From Psilocybe azurescens (taxonomy: Eukaryota > Basidiomycota > Agaricomycetes > Agaricales > Agrocybaceae), in contig JAJIRX010000738.1 in the NCBI GenBank assembly GCA_023853785.1, forward strand, positions 1 to 64,000: 64,000 bases of DNA, written 5' to 3'. Under the pieces are notes generated by a model that was given only the letters and a program-made list of their open reading frames with translations, ran no database searches and was not told the DNA's origin. Positions 1-11,665 of the stretch are shown here, in pieces. Made by a program: the position numbers and the translations under genes. Position 1 is the first letter of the stretch. Every line of letters begins with the position of its first letter.

Positions 1-1990
1 TCGTTTGGGATGAAACGGTTCAAATAATGAATGGTGTATTCAACGAGATCTGGAAGGATAAAAATATTATCTCTCTTGATCATTGTGTGGAATCTTTTCT
101 GATATGTTCCAATTGTCTTTTGGATCGCTCTCTCCGTTATTATCGTTGCTGGTAAGATTGGCATCTTTACAACATCAGTTAGACCTCATGGTTGTGTTTG
201 AAGGGTTCTGGAAAAGAAGTTCTCGGAATGACGATGTTGACGCACCGGCTGGTCATCGAGTGTCATTCAAGGATTTGCTTCACATAGCGGTGTCTACAGA
301 AATCTTTCTCAAACTATTTGTCCCAGGCTGAATTTTGAGACACGGGACCACTAAAATGCAAATTGTAGAGATCTCTTTCGAAGAATTGGATGTGAGTAGT
401 GTCTATGTCTATTTCAATTTGGATAAAACTCACAATAAACGGATAGCTTTCACATATCGGAAATGATTAGAGAGCGACAGACATCTGAGAAAGTAGAACG
501 TCACATCTACTTTCTAGCCTGTTGGACGCCAACTATGATGATGGAGAAGAATTTCGACTGACGGAGAGTGAACTAGGAGGTGAGTGATATAGATTCTATT
601 TCTATGAATTGAAATGTTGAGCAATTCCAAGCGAAGGAGTTATTTTCCTCTATCTCCTCGCTGGACATGAGGTATGTCTGGACCTAATTCATGTTGAGGA
701 GATTAAACATAAATTTGAATAGACAACTGCCCATGCACTTTGCTTCGCTTTCATTCCCTTCGCGTTTCACGAAGAGGGACAAAACAAGTTATATCACATT
801 ACCGGATGGTCGAATTCCTCAGACTGCAAGTCATTATATAACCGGAGTCTCTCCTTTCTAATATATTACTGCCTTCAGACGTTCGAAGACATGCTGCAAC
901 CAACCTATTCTATGGCGTAAGTCCGCTTGCTTGCCGTGCAACTAGTTATATAGGGATGGTCAGAGTAAACGATTACCGGACGATTCTGAAAGCGATTTTG
1001 AATTCGATTATGAACACTCTGAGAGAAAGTCGAGAATCGCATAATCGTGCACGATTACGATTGTTGCTCGGACGATTACCGGACGATTTCCTAAAATTTC
1101 TACCTTTTTGACATTTTCTCCGCGAAAATTGACTCACCCCTATCTCATAGTTATATTCATAATCGTCCAGTAATCGAAATGAGAATCGTCCCGTAACAAT
1201 CGTCTACTCTGACCCTCCCTATTGACACATGAACATACCTTAGGGTTATCTACGCGACACTGCGCTTATTTCCACCAGTTAGACATCTTTAATATTAACA
1301 CACACCAGTCACTGAGACAGATCGAGGTCGTCAGTATATCCCCAAAGTAAGTGCCGAAGATACAGCACTTACAGTAGACAATATCTACGGCGAAAAACGA
1401 ACGGTACCCATAGCCAAAGGAACCCGGTTGGCTATTAATGCTCCTGGCCTTCACTTCAACCGTGCGTCGCTTTCACGTCTTATTTAATTATTGTATAACA
1501 CATCGTTCCAGTCTGATATTGGGATGACCCAACGACATTCAAACCTTCGCGTTTCTTGGAATCAGACTGGAACCGCGACGCATTTATTCTGTTCAGCCCG
1601 AGTAATATATATCCGCACTTGTGGGCAGTTCTCCCTTCTTAGTTTCGTTATAGGCGCTCGTGCATGTAATTTTATATTAAAAAAAAGATAATAAAATAAC
1701 TTTTGAATGGGGAGAAAGTGGGCATATCTGATCCCTGCCAACTCCATCAGTTTGTTGAATTCTAAACTTTATGGTTCGCTGAGACGGAGGCAATTGCTAT
1801 TTTGGCCATGTTGGTCTCACGTTACAAGATAAGTATCAAGGAAGAGCCACAGTTTGCTGCTGAGACAATCGACCAATGCAAAGATAGTGTTTTCAAATGC
1901 GCTAACCCTGATGTGAGTGTTATCGCCCCTCTTAATTCTGATTCTGACAAGTCACTTGCAGACTTGTCCGAGGTTCATTGACTGTCACTC
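1..1990 (+). pseudogene. Cytochrome P450 pseudogene (5' end outside window)
   Basis: Pieces of a basidiomycete P450 appear in order on the + strand. They include VWDETVQIMNG from base 3, IALSVIIVAG before a GTAAGA donor at 152, GHRVSFKDLLHIA (about 262-300), the I-helix LLAGHE (about 654-672), TTAHALCFAF (from 722) and FEDMLQPTYSMA before a donor at 917. Further on come ATLRLFPPV (about 1250-1280), IPKVSAEDTALTV (about 1335), DWNRDAFILFSP (about 1567-1603), GARAC (1653-1667) and FAETEAIAILAMLVSRYK (from 1775). Known P450s have an invariant ExxR in helix K; here it reads ATLR. A TGA at 329-331 sits where relatives have Trp. The reading frame slips inside the first exon and again near 520. The heme loop breaks right after GARAC: about 100 bases of AT-rich DNA precede FAETE. 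Intron borders are still recognisable, so decay is recent. The CYP family number is not assigned. Confidence 0.85.
953..1219. mobile_element. MITE with TA target duplication, in a P450 intron
   Basis: A 267-bp element lies between two TA dinucleotides (951-952 and 1220-1221). Its ends form terminal inverted repeats matching at 20 of 22 positions: the left begins GGGATGGTCAGAGTA and the right, on the reverse strand, begins GGGAGGGTCAGAGTA. The inverted similarity continues imperfectly inward through several ACGATT units; the motif CGATTACCGGACGATT occurs twice inside. No coding capacity is visible. TA duplication and short TIRs suggest a non-autonomous Tc1/mariner-type element. It sits in the intron after the P450 YSMA exon. 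Confidence 0.75.
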
Positions 1991-3298
1991 GAAGGCCTTG
2001 AACAATTACAGCGCTAGAAAGTATTGGTTGTCGATCTTAGTCGAAACGTATATTTGTTGGCTTTTGATGGGTTGTTGGACATGAATAAATCCCCAAGGCT
2101 GCATCCATTTTTCCATCAGAGTGAGGTACCAACTCGATGCCTATGGGGTAAACATATGCCCTGACCGCATATCCTGAAATTGTTCATGGATAGGTGTAGC
2201 TTACACAAAATGGGTTGACGGAACGAGAAAAGATAAACATATACGACCATCACCGCCGTAACATGGCCGTAGAACATGACATGGTACGATAAGCCCGGTG
2301 TCAAAAGACCGAAATAAATTGAACCTTGAGACAATCGATGGAGCCGCCGTTTCGATTTTGGAAAGAGGGAGACTAACGTTGGTTTGACCTATTTCTCGTC
2401 GGTCAACCTCGGACATTAGATGAAAGTAGACAGTGTTTCTTGGGAATTGGATATTTTCTCAAGGTTGACAACTCACTAGTTTTATCCTGCAGTACATAAT
2501 TGCTATGCAGGGTCACATCCGCAGTTGCGATTGATAAGACGTTTGATAGTTTGCGAGTACACTAACGAGTACAGGGAGCCTCGTAATCATTCGGGAACAA
2601 TGATAACAATGAATCCTTTGCTGCAGTGCAGCTATATGGCTGTCAACCGACCCCATTATAACTGTACTTGGGTTGCGATATTGGATGACCTTCATGGTAT
2701 TTAAGCAGCTTGGGAGAGTCGGTCATGGATTGTGTCGCCTTATTTTCTTCGAAGATTTGAGAAGCTGCAGACACAGTGGTTTTCAGGTAGGTGGACACAT
2801 TGAAGGGGAAATGAGTAAGTAAACTGAGGGACCACACCGTGACGTAGACGACAGGAAGTGCAGCGAACAGAAGAGATTACTAAGTTCAATGTCAGCTGAG
2901 ATTCAAGCAGGTTCAAACTGAGCCTGAAAGTTGCATTCAAATACTTTTCTTTTCCTTCTTACTTCCGAAGTCCAGAGCTATGCGTTGCAGTGTCTGAATC
3001 TTATATGTCATTGTCATTCAGGCCCATTTTTACGACATACAGTGCCTCAAAGCTATGCAACGCATGCTCACTGTTTATGTTTTCGGAGTGTATACTGTAT
3101 GCTAGGACCAAAGTGCGCTAGGAGTTGGCCAATACTTTGTCTGAGGAGCGTCGCATGTGGGCAGAGATTTTGTACGTATTGATATTATGATTTCACTCTT
3201 CGATGAGAACCTCTGATTAATGAATCAAGTCATATACTTTACCCCGAAAAGCGCGTCGTTCTGTAAGTACTCAGGCGCGTAATGTTGTAGGCGCTTAT
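1991..3298. other. Gene-poor stretch
   Basis: Only short unconnected open frames on both strands, with no recognisable domain, no good chain of splice sites and no terminal repeats. A 10-bp inverted repeat (ATGCGTTGCA near 2981 and TGCAACGCAT near 3056) is the only local structure seen. Confidence 0.4.
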
Positions 3299-5784
3299 TT
3301 GATAATTGAATCGTATATATGGCCCGCTCTTATCGCTTCGGTTGGTCTTACTATAGCCGTACAGCAATGTGGCGCATGGCTCTGCCAAGATACACATAAG
3401 TGCAGTATTCAAATTTCACGGACCAGTGGATCGCCTAATGTCAAGAAATCTAGGCGTGTTATAAGGTCGCCTCTCCAGAATGACTCGACTCGTGTTCACA
3501 ATGCCCCTATTGTGAACAGTACTCGTGCACGCTCCCGATCCTCTGCCTCACACCTTTCAGTTGACAAAGTATGGTATATACTTATTGTTTTAGATACGCA
3601 TATGCTCACTCTACAATAGCCGTCTCAGGGCAAAGGATCCCCAGAGTTGTCGCTGTCCTTAGAGTTAAGCTCTACGGAATTAAGCCCCACAATCGTAGGG
3701 GATCATGGTTCATTCTTGTTACCGTCACCCCGCTCTCCTAACGCCTCTTCGTCGTCTTCGCTCTCACCCCCTGCCTTTTTCCTTTTCCCTCTCCCAAATC
3801 TAAGCTACACTCTGGTGATGATAATGTCAGCCGAGACTACCTTCCTACGTCGCCCCCTTTGTCTGAGATTAACTTCGGGCAAGTTCCAGATATAGTTATA
3901 CCAGTGGGTGTCTGACTGCTCTGCATACATTGGCACGCAATGTAACTGTCGTTAAAATTGACAGGATAGCTCCCCTTTGAAATGCGGCGACCGCTTTCGG
4001 TTTCCAATACCGGAACCCAGATGCGATTCCTGGGAGACGGCTTACGTCCTTGCCAAAAATCACGACAAAGCAATGTGCGATCTTTGGAAAGAAGAAATAG
4101 ACAAGCTTTTGATCTTTGTGAGAACCAAAGTTCCCTCCATTCTAATGATGTCTAATGATTGCATTGTGAACTGTGTTCGTAATCCAGGGCGGTCTTTTGC
4201 CGCAACAGTGGTAGCTTTTCTGGTAGTTTCATATCAGTTGCTCCAACCAAGCCCAGACGAGGTGCAGAAAGCGACTACCAATATGGTCATCACTATAATT
4301 CGCCAGTATGCAAACGGTACCTTGTTGGAAAGCAACCTCCATTTCCCTCCTTCCCCAAACAATTTCCAACCATCACCAGCTGTCCTCAGAATGAATATCG
4401 CTTGGTTTCTAAGCATGACGATGGCGTTGAGTGCTGTGCTCATAGGCACTGTATGTCTTCAGTGGATACGTGAATACCAACGAGATCCTCGGGTTAACGC
4501 CAAATTAGCTTTTGCCATCCGACAAATGCGCTGGGACGGACTCCAGTCTTGGAAAGTGCCAGCTATTGTGTCCAGCCTTCCAATCATCCTCCAACTATCC
4601 CTTTTTTATTCTTCTGGGGTTGCTGGAGTTCTTGTGGAGTTTGAATACAGCAGTCACTCTGATTAACTCGGTTGTGATTGGTGCAGTTCTTTTCTTTATG
4701 GTAGCCACCATTTTTCTCCCTGCACTGCAAATCATCTTTATCAGCAGCGACACACTACAACGACAAGGCCAGTGTCCTTATAAGTCGCCTTTGGCCCGCG
4801 TATCCGCGAACGTCTTGTTTTGGTTCGCCTTGCAGATCATCAATTTTATTCGTCCACAAAGGAATAGTGGCTTCCTAGAAAGGAAGAAGAAGTTCCTAGA
4901 AGAAATGCTCCATGCCAGAAATTGGGAAGATTGGGCATCATTCGACGGTCAATGGCAGAGCTGGCGGACCGTCAATCCACCTACCGACTCTTCGGACTCC
5001 CAGGCCGGCAAGGAGAGTTGTGATATCCCTCGTGGATTGGCGTGGCTAGGGAGCACCTATGTGCATAACCAGGACGCGATATATGCGTTGTATCACTTGT
5101 TACATAGAATTCATCCTTCTACGAGCGTGGAAGCGTTGAAGACGCTCATAGCAAAGTCAGGGTTTACGTCTTTTTCGGCGTTAATGTTGGCATCCGCGGC
5201 CACCCACCAGGACGGAGAGCTCTTGGACGACTTGTACAGTGCTCTTCTGCTGAGCCACATGGCTAGCAGCAGCAAGGATCCGTACCTTCAGGAGGCGTTG
5301 TGGCCGCAGCGAACGGAGCTATTTATTCGTATTGCTAATTATGGTGCAGCTGCCAGCACACAAACTAGATTACCGGGAGATACAACTCTCATCGAGCAGT
5401 GTATCAAAGACAAGGAGTTCGGGATCAACCCCTTCGTTGGGAATTCGGATTACATGAAGCTGCCAGAGGGTGAGTGGGGATTACTAGCCCCGAGTTTCAA
5501 CAAGCATTGAGAGTATTTTGACCACAGATATGATGGTCCAAATACTCGTCGCATTCAAGATGTATCTGAACGAGGCACATGTCCTTCACGACGTGCTTTG
5601 GGATATAGCCAGACAAATGGTTGTTCAGATTGTGAACTTCCCGGAGAGGCCATCGCATGATTATCTTGTTCATGAGCTGGATTCGTTCAATTTGGATCTA
5701 AGTGCTCACTTAGATCGCTATAAGAGGGAGCATTGCATTATGGAAACAACCAGCAAGAACTCGCGGACCAAAACGTATTCGTGA
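3299..5784 (+). CDS. DUF6535 transmembrane protein, frameshifted
   Basis: The N-terminal part is Ser/Pro-rich and disordered (exons about 3299-3570 and 3636-3900, with an acceptor before GKGSPELSLS). It leads into the DUF6535 signature CDSWETAYVLAKNHDKAM then DLWKEEIDKLLIF (4017-4117). Membrane helices follow around AATVVAFLVVSYQLL, IAWFLSMTMALSAVLIG, FFILLGLLEFLWSLN and VVIGAVLFFMVATIFL. DUF6535 proteins are expanded in mushroom genomes; their function is unknown. Two defects show. First, a GTGAGA donor at 4118 and an AG at 4187 enclose 70 nt, which does not keep the frame. Second, a run of six T at 4602-4607 shifts the frame by one (five T would join LQLSLF to ILLGLLEF). The long C-terminal part, from about 4840, is soluble and unrecognised; 5518-5784 continues in another frame. 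Start codon and 3' end are uncertain. Confidence 0.7.
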
Positions 5785-6825
5785 ATATATTTCCGCCGTC
5801 AGGGTGCACGAACATATGGGAGATATGTTTTTATATACATTCCGCTCCCTTCAAGAAGATCATTTCAGGGATATGCCGCTTGCTTCTCCTCCTGTTCGCA
5901 GACATATTTGATGAATTTGTACTATGTAGCAACCCCTCTCAAAGGTGGTTAACTTCGTATTCGCCACTAACCTATTTACTTCGAGAGCTCACTTTATATT
6001 TTTAGATTCACTTAAATTTTGTAAAAATAAATGAATTCCGTTGTAGAATAGTAACGACTATTAGTATATATTATTACAGTCGTGTCCACATTTCGTACTT
6101 CATTACATATATCATTTAAAGTATATATTATAATACTTGTCAGTGTAGGAGTCGGCGACCACTTGAACTGCAGCATTGTGACTACGTAGATATGAGCTGC
6201 TAATTTTACGACATCGATGGAATCACTTCTTCCGTCACACTTCATTCTAACGGAGGTGCCATCAATTTTCAAGAAATGTCTTGACTTTTTGTACCTTGTC
6301 TCTGAATGGATACCGTGGCGCACCCAGACATATTGGAGATACCCAGCAGATGTGAACAGATGATCTGACCGGTGGAAAGCCGAGATGACTATCCGCTATC
6401 GTGTTTGCCCTGGCTTCAGTAAGTCTTTCCACGTCACTGAAAAAATAAGGCTGACCTTTGGAGTTAACCAAGAGTCAACGTAAGGCAACGCAGCGAATCT
6501 CGTTGACTGTTGAGATACTATAATATGAAAATTAAATGTAATGGTCCCTAGAGGTTCTTGACTGTTCCGACTAGAAAGAGACAAGCCAGAAGGCATAAGG
6601 CATTCCAATTGCTAGCGGAGGTAGAGAGGAAGTATGGCCAGGATAGTTATGACCAAGTTATGACACGGCAGTACGGAGGCAAGTTAATTGCCGGAATGAC
6701 TGAACAGGGTATATCACGTGGACGGAATACGTTGTCTTCAGGGACCGCGCCTGTTATATCTCTTCTCTGTTTCTCTTTCCACATCCTCCATCTCGTTTTC
6801 TCTTTTCTTTCTTTGTATCTTCATA
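5785..6825. other. Intergenic, AT-rich, Lon upstream region
   Basis: AT-rich DNA (notably 5990-6140) without a supportable gene. A pyrimidine-rich tract at about 6755-6822 directly precedes the Lon start codon and is probably its core promoter or 5' UTR. Open frames on the minus strand at 6262-6471 and 6396-6608 show no family resemblance. Confidence 0.4.
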
Positions 6826-9800
6826 ATGGCCACCTCAAAGCTACCAATACTGGGACTACCACACCCGCTCATCCTGCTTCCAGCTTCACGTTTCACAATG
6901 CCGGTCTCCAAAGAGATAGGGGAGACTCTACTGTCCCTCATCGAAGAATCGGACGCCTTACCCATCATTGCTGCTATTCCGATTACTAGTTCGTCAACAT
7001 CACCCAATACAGACCCATCTCTGGCAGAGTGGGGTACGGCTGCGCGGGTTCTCCGACTGGTCAAGCCACCAGCTCGGAATCCTCGGCAACCGTATCTCGT
7101 ATCTCTCCATGGCCTCACACGAGTCAGGCTGATCAATATGTCCCAGAAGAAACTGACAGGAGATGATCTGCTGCGTATGCCAACGCATGACATCGAGTAT
7201 CCGCCTACCGAGAAAGTCCCCACTCCAGAAGCAGTGGAGAAGTTCAAGCAGAGCGCACTACGATTGCTCGACAGGCTTACAAAAGATTCTGTACAACAAT
7301 CAAGAAAGGAGGGATATAATAAAATTGCGAGCATGTTGGACGATATCGCAGATGCGAAGACTCCATGGATGGCAGATGTTCTCATTGGGAGTGTCAATGG
7401 AGAATATAGCGACAAACTGGGTGAGTAAATCTTCCATTATCTGAGTATCCTTTGCTTTTGCCTTTACATTCCCCATGAGCATGTGTTTCTGAAATCCTTG
7501 CCCTTTTTCCCATCTGTTGCTGTTCGGGGAGTCATATTTTGCGACATCGCATTTGTGTTCAATCCTTGTTCTTGCCATCTTCATCGGGGCCCATTCAAAT
7601 TAATGTTTCTCGGGTCCAGCGAAACGAATTCTTTCTGCTTCGCGATGTTCTCCGCATGACTTTCTTTCGAGACATGAAATATATGGAGTTATTTTTAGAA
7701 TTGGCTTACTTAATTTGAAATACACTCGCAGCCATCCTCGGTACTCCCGACGCAGAAGCCCGGTTGACACTCGCAACCGAAATATTTCTCAAGCAAGCAT
7801 CCATATCAGAAGTCTCCAAGAAGATCGCCACCGCCGTCGATGAAAGTTTATCGAAACAGCAAAAGAGTTTTTCCTTCGCCAACAGCTTGCTGCTATTCAG
7901 CGGGAACTTCATGTGTTGCACAGGTCCAATGGTACTTCTACAGGACCGACACCACCAAATACACCTACTTCCAACGAGACTGGAAGTGGAGGGTCGAGCG
8001 AGCTGGACGACGATGAACAGCACGAAGCGGATGACATGGCGGACTTGAAGCGGAAAATTGAAGCCATGGAACCTGGGTCCGAGGAGCGTAAGATGGGAGT
8101 CCGAGAATGGAGAAGACTTAAACGGATACCTGCAGGAAGCGTCGAGAATGGGGTTATCCGGTCTTACGTGAGCACGGAGTGTGTTTCATTGTCGATCAAA
8201 ATAACTTATGATATTCCTTCTTTTCAAGCTTGAATGGCTTACCTCAGTCCCATGGCCAAATTCGTCGGCTAATACATCATCAAACGACCCCAATGCTTCA
8301 ACATCTTCCGAGTTACAAATTCAACCTCAACTGAAGGATAAATCGTTCCTTAATGCGGCCCGTACGCAACTTGACGCCGACCACTTTGGACTGGAGAAGA
8401 TTAAGAAACGGCTCATCGAATATTTGGCCGTGGTTAGGCTTAAGGAGCTGAACGCTGAGAAGGAGGCCGCCGATGAACAGAAAATCGTACAGGCAGCTAT
8501 TTTACAAGAAGAAGCCAAGGCCAAGGCAGAGACAAGCAAGGATGTAGTCGTGTTTGATAAAGACCTCGCGCAGAAGCAGGAAAAGTCTGCAGTTGTCGCG
8601 CCAAAATTCAGAGGGAGTAAAAGAGTGTCAAGGGACCGATTCTCTTGTAAGTTACTGCTTGTGATTTGAATACTTCGCGCATTTCCTTATCTCTCATTTC
8701 TAGATTTGTCGGACCTCCGGGTACGGGAAAGACTTCATTGGGGCAATCTGTCGCCAAAGCTTTGAATCGGCCTTTCCAACGTATTTCACTTGGGGGTGTC
8801 AGAGACGAGGCTGAAATTAGAGGCCATCGTAGAACTTATGTTGCGAGTGGTCCTGGCTTAATTGTTCAAGCTCTGAGAAAGGCTGGACGAAGCGATCCAG
8901 TGATACTTTTGTCAGTGATCTTATTTTTCCCGTATATTTGACTCCTAACCATTCCTATTTTGCGAATGTTAGAGATGAAATTGATAAGATTGGACAGAGC
9001 AATTTTCATGGTGACCCCGGGGCTGCTTTATTGGAGGTGCTAGACCCTGAACAGAACCATACATTCAATGTCAGATTTTTTCAGGCTTCTATTTACAGTT
9101 CTTTTCTGACGATGCCCTCTCCTACAGGATCATTATATCAACGTTCCAATTGACCTTAGCCAGGTGTTGTTCATCTGCACGGCGAACTCTCTTGAAACTA
9201 TCTCTGCACCACTTTTAGATCGTTGCGAAGTTATACAGCTAAGCGGTGGGTATCTAATTTTCCAGCTGCACATATTCCTGTTACTTTTTCTGACTGACTT
9301 GATTAGGTTACACATATGACGAGAAAATCCACATCGCCCGACGCTTCCTCCTTCCTAAACAGCTTACAGCTAATGGCTTGGATGCATCGCACATCACCAT
9401 CACCGAGCCTGCTCTCCTGCATATCGCCACTCGTTACACACGCGAAGCGGGGTGTTCGCAGTCTGGAGCGGGCAATTGGAAGCGTTGTACGGTACAAAGC
9501 CGTAGAATGGGCGGAGTACTTGGACTCTCTTCCGCAGAAAGAGGATGAGACACAACTTGCTAGTGCGGATGGTGCCGTGGTTGTTGCCTCCTCGACGAAA
9601 GGTTATGATAAAGTCGTTGAGGAGCATCAACTGGAGAAAATACTCGGAATTGCGAGGTGGGACGGGGAAGAAAGGGAGAGGGAGGAGAGGAGGGGTGTTG
9701 TCTATGGTTTGGTCGTCATGGGTCAGGGGTGAAGGAGGGATTTTGCCAGTGGAGACTATCTCCCTTCCTGGTACCGGACGACTCAAGCTGACCGGAAGTT

Positions 9801-10489
9801 TGGGTGACGTATGTTCCTGCTGGATTGTGGCATTTTTTGGTTTCTCATCTATCGCATATGCAATCTTAGGTCATCAAAGAGAGCGGAGAGCTTGCCCTTA
9901 GTTGGGTGAAGACCTATTCCTACGATCTTCGAATCACAAACTCAAGATCGGAAGATCCACTGAAAGTCCCCGAGCCGATCGACATCCATCTTCATCTTCC
10001 AGCTGGAGCGACGAAGAAAGATGGGCCGAGTGCCGGGGTGGCTATGGTGTTTCTGTTTCTCCTCGTTAGCTGTAGCCACTGAGCTGACATCAGGCTCTTT
10101 TTCTGCAGACTTGTGCATTCGTATCCCTTTTGACAGGTGCATGTGTGCCGACGAACGTCGCTATGACTGGAGAGGTAAATGATTTCTCTGCTCTCACACC
10201 GCACATTCATATTCACCTCCCGACCAATTTACAGATCACCCTCAGAGGTCGTGTCACACCAGTCGGCGGAATCAAAGAGAAAGTTTTGGGTGCCCACCGG
10301 GCACAAATCACCAAAGTCATCCTACCATGGGCTAATCGCAAGGATGTCGAGCACGATGTTGCTTTAGAGATCCGCAACGAGATGGAGTTCGTCTTCGTCC
10401 GCACTGTCCGCGAGGCTTTGGAAGCTGCCTTTGGGAAAGGCGTCTTAGGGTGGAGACGGGACACCGTACTTCTCGAAAGTCGCCTCTAG
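6826..10489 (+). CDS. Peroxisomal ATP-dependent Lon protease
   Basis: This is an AAA+ serine protease that degrades damaged matrix proteins. The start is [20 protein letters not shown] at 6826. The Lon N domain is followed by [14 protein letters not shown], Walker [10 protein letters not shown], Walker B VILLDEIDKIG, and the protease domain with catalytic Ser in [10 protein letters not shown] and Lys in [11 protein letters not shown]. The C-terminus is SRL, a type 1 peroxisomal targeting signal, so this is the peroxisomal rather than the mitochondrial paralogue. Introns: 7421-7731, 8168-8228, 8647-8703, 8911-8972, 9070-9127, 9246-9306, 9809-9869, 10047-10108 and 10175-10234. Four single-base slips break the frame: T run 7868-7872 (one short), A run 8619-8622 (one short), G runs 9449-9452 and 9726-9729 (one extra each). 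The protein is otherwise fully conserved, which points to assembly errors. Confidence 0.93.
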
Positions 10490-11665
10490 TAATGCCGCAC
10501 TGGCGCGTACAAGGCTTTAGGTCCAAATTTGGCATGAACGTACGTGAACGTTCAAATACATTGGATATATCCTTCCTTCCTTCATACCTTTTATCGTTTT
10601 TTCTGTACTATCAATCCTTAAATAATTAGCTGCATTCTCTATGTTGTATTACCCACATCTTCTGTACATTCACTCCATTTCCTTTCCTCCTGCTGTTCTA
10701 GATTTAGGAATTTCGTTCTTACCTACAAACAAATTGCAATACAAGTACAAGTTGTTTCTGTCATATTCATTTTGCTTACAAACTGGCATGGCGTACACTT
10801 TTTAATCGCTTTATAGTCAATGCAGCTCTTTAACAAGGCGAACACGAATCTCAATGTTCTGGCTTGTTCTTGTTTCAGGGAAAACACGGTTTTTCGCCTG
10901 CAGTCACATTTGCCTCTTTCATTATTCATGTGTCCCTCGGATCCAACACGTGCTGTTGCCAGGGTGGGTCGGGTTGAATGTTGTTTATTAGCCCTCGGTA
11001 TCACAGGCGAAGTCAAGATACGGTGGACATTCGGCCTTAAGATAGGGGACGGACCTATAGTAGTTCGGATTCATATATGAAGCTAGGTCTAAGGTGATGG
11101 TAAGAATAAAAGAGATTTGAGTTCTAAATACTTCAATGTCGTGTAGATTGAGTCTAGAGTTGGTCTTACCACAGCCATTGTAGATTTTATTCAAGACTTC
11201 CACTACCGCATCCACATCAAGGACCCTTTATCTCTGGTGCCATTGGCCTTGAAATATCTGAAGAGATTCCAGGGCCTGTTCGGCTGGAAGTTGGAACATC
11301 TCGCGGATGGTCGCAATGTAAGATTTCCATACTTACTATTAATAACGCGTAACTTGACTAGATAATGTGACCGATTTATGACCGTACACACACGAAATGT
11401 GCAGATTTAGTAAAGGGGGTAGCAGAATGTGGGTCCGAACATAGGGCTGGAGGGGGACTCCCTTGTCCAATGTTCTACTGTTCTTTGTAAGAGAATATAT
11501 ATTTACCATTAAATTTGTTAACTTTACCGGAGAAACCGAGATCACCAAGTCACAGTATTCGCGGACGAAGTCTGCCTTAGTCTGCCTTTCAAGTTGAACA
11601 ATCACAAAAGTGGATAAATTAATGCCTTGATTTCCTTTAACAATAAATGGGATAACGGCCATCAC
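10490..11665. other. Region between convergent Lon and LHS1 genes
   Basis: Contains the 3' ends of two convergent genes. A short stretch at about 11170-11320 has coding-like composition on both strands, with a GTAAGA donor-like site on the minus strand at 11170, but its frames are interrupted and match no family I know. The rest (10550-10850) is T-rich and looks untranslated. Confidence 0.4.

Noticed and set aside
1505..1573. Perfect 13-bp inverted repeat (GTTCCAGTCTGAT and its complement), possible small transposon ends
   Set aside because: The enclosed bases are P450 exon sequence (the WDDP and PSRFLE region) running through both arms, so nothing is inserted; most likely coincidence.
6738..7415. 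Long minus-strand open frame opposite Lon exon 1
   Set aside because: It is the reverse complement of well-conserved Lon coding sequence and shows no family resemblance.
8530..8623. A short intron ending at 8623 to explain the frame change before KGPILL
   Set aside because: No good donor or branch point; the linker is open throughout, and one extra A in the run at 8619-8622 explains it more simply.
7868..9730. Programmed ribosomal frameshifting as explanation for the Lon slips
   Set aside because: Four slips in both directions in one gene, without a shared slippery motif, and similar slips in most neighbouring genes argue for sequence errors.
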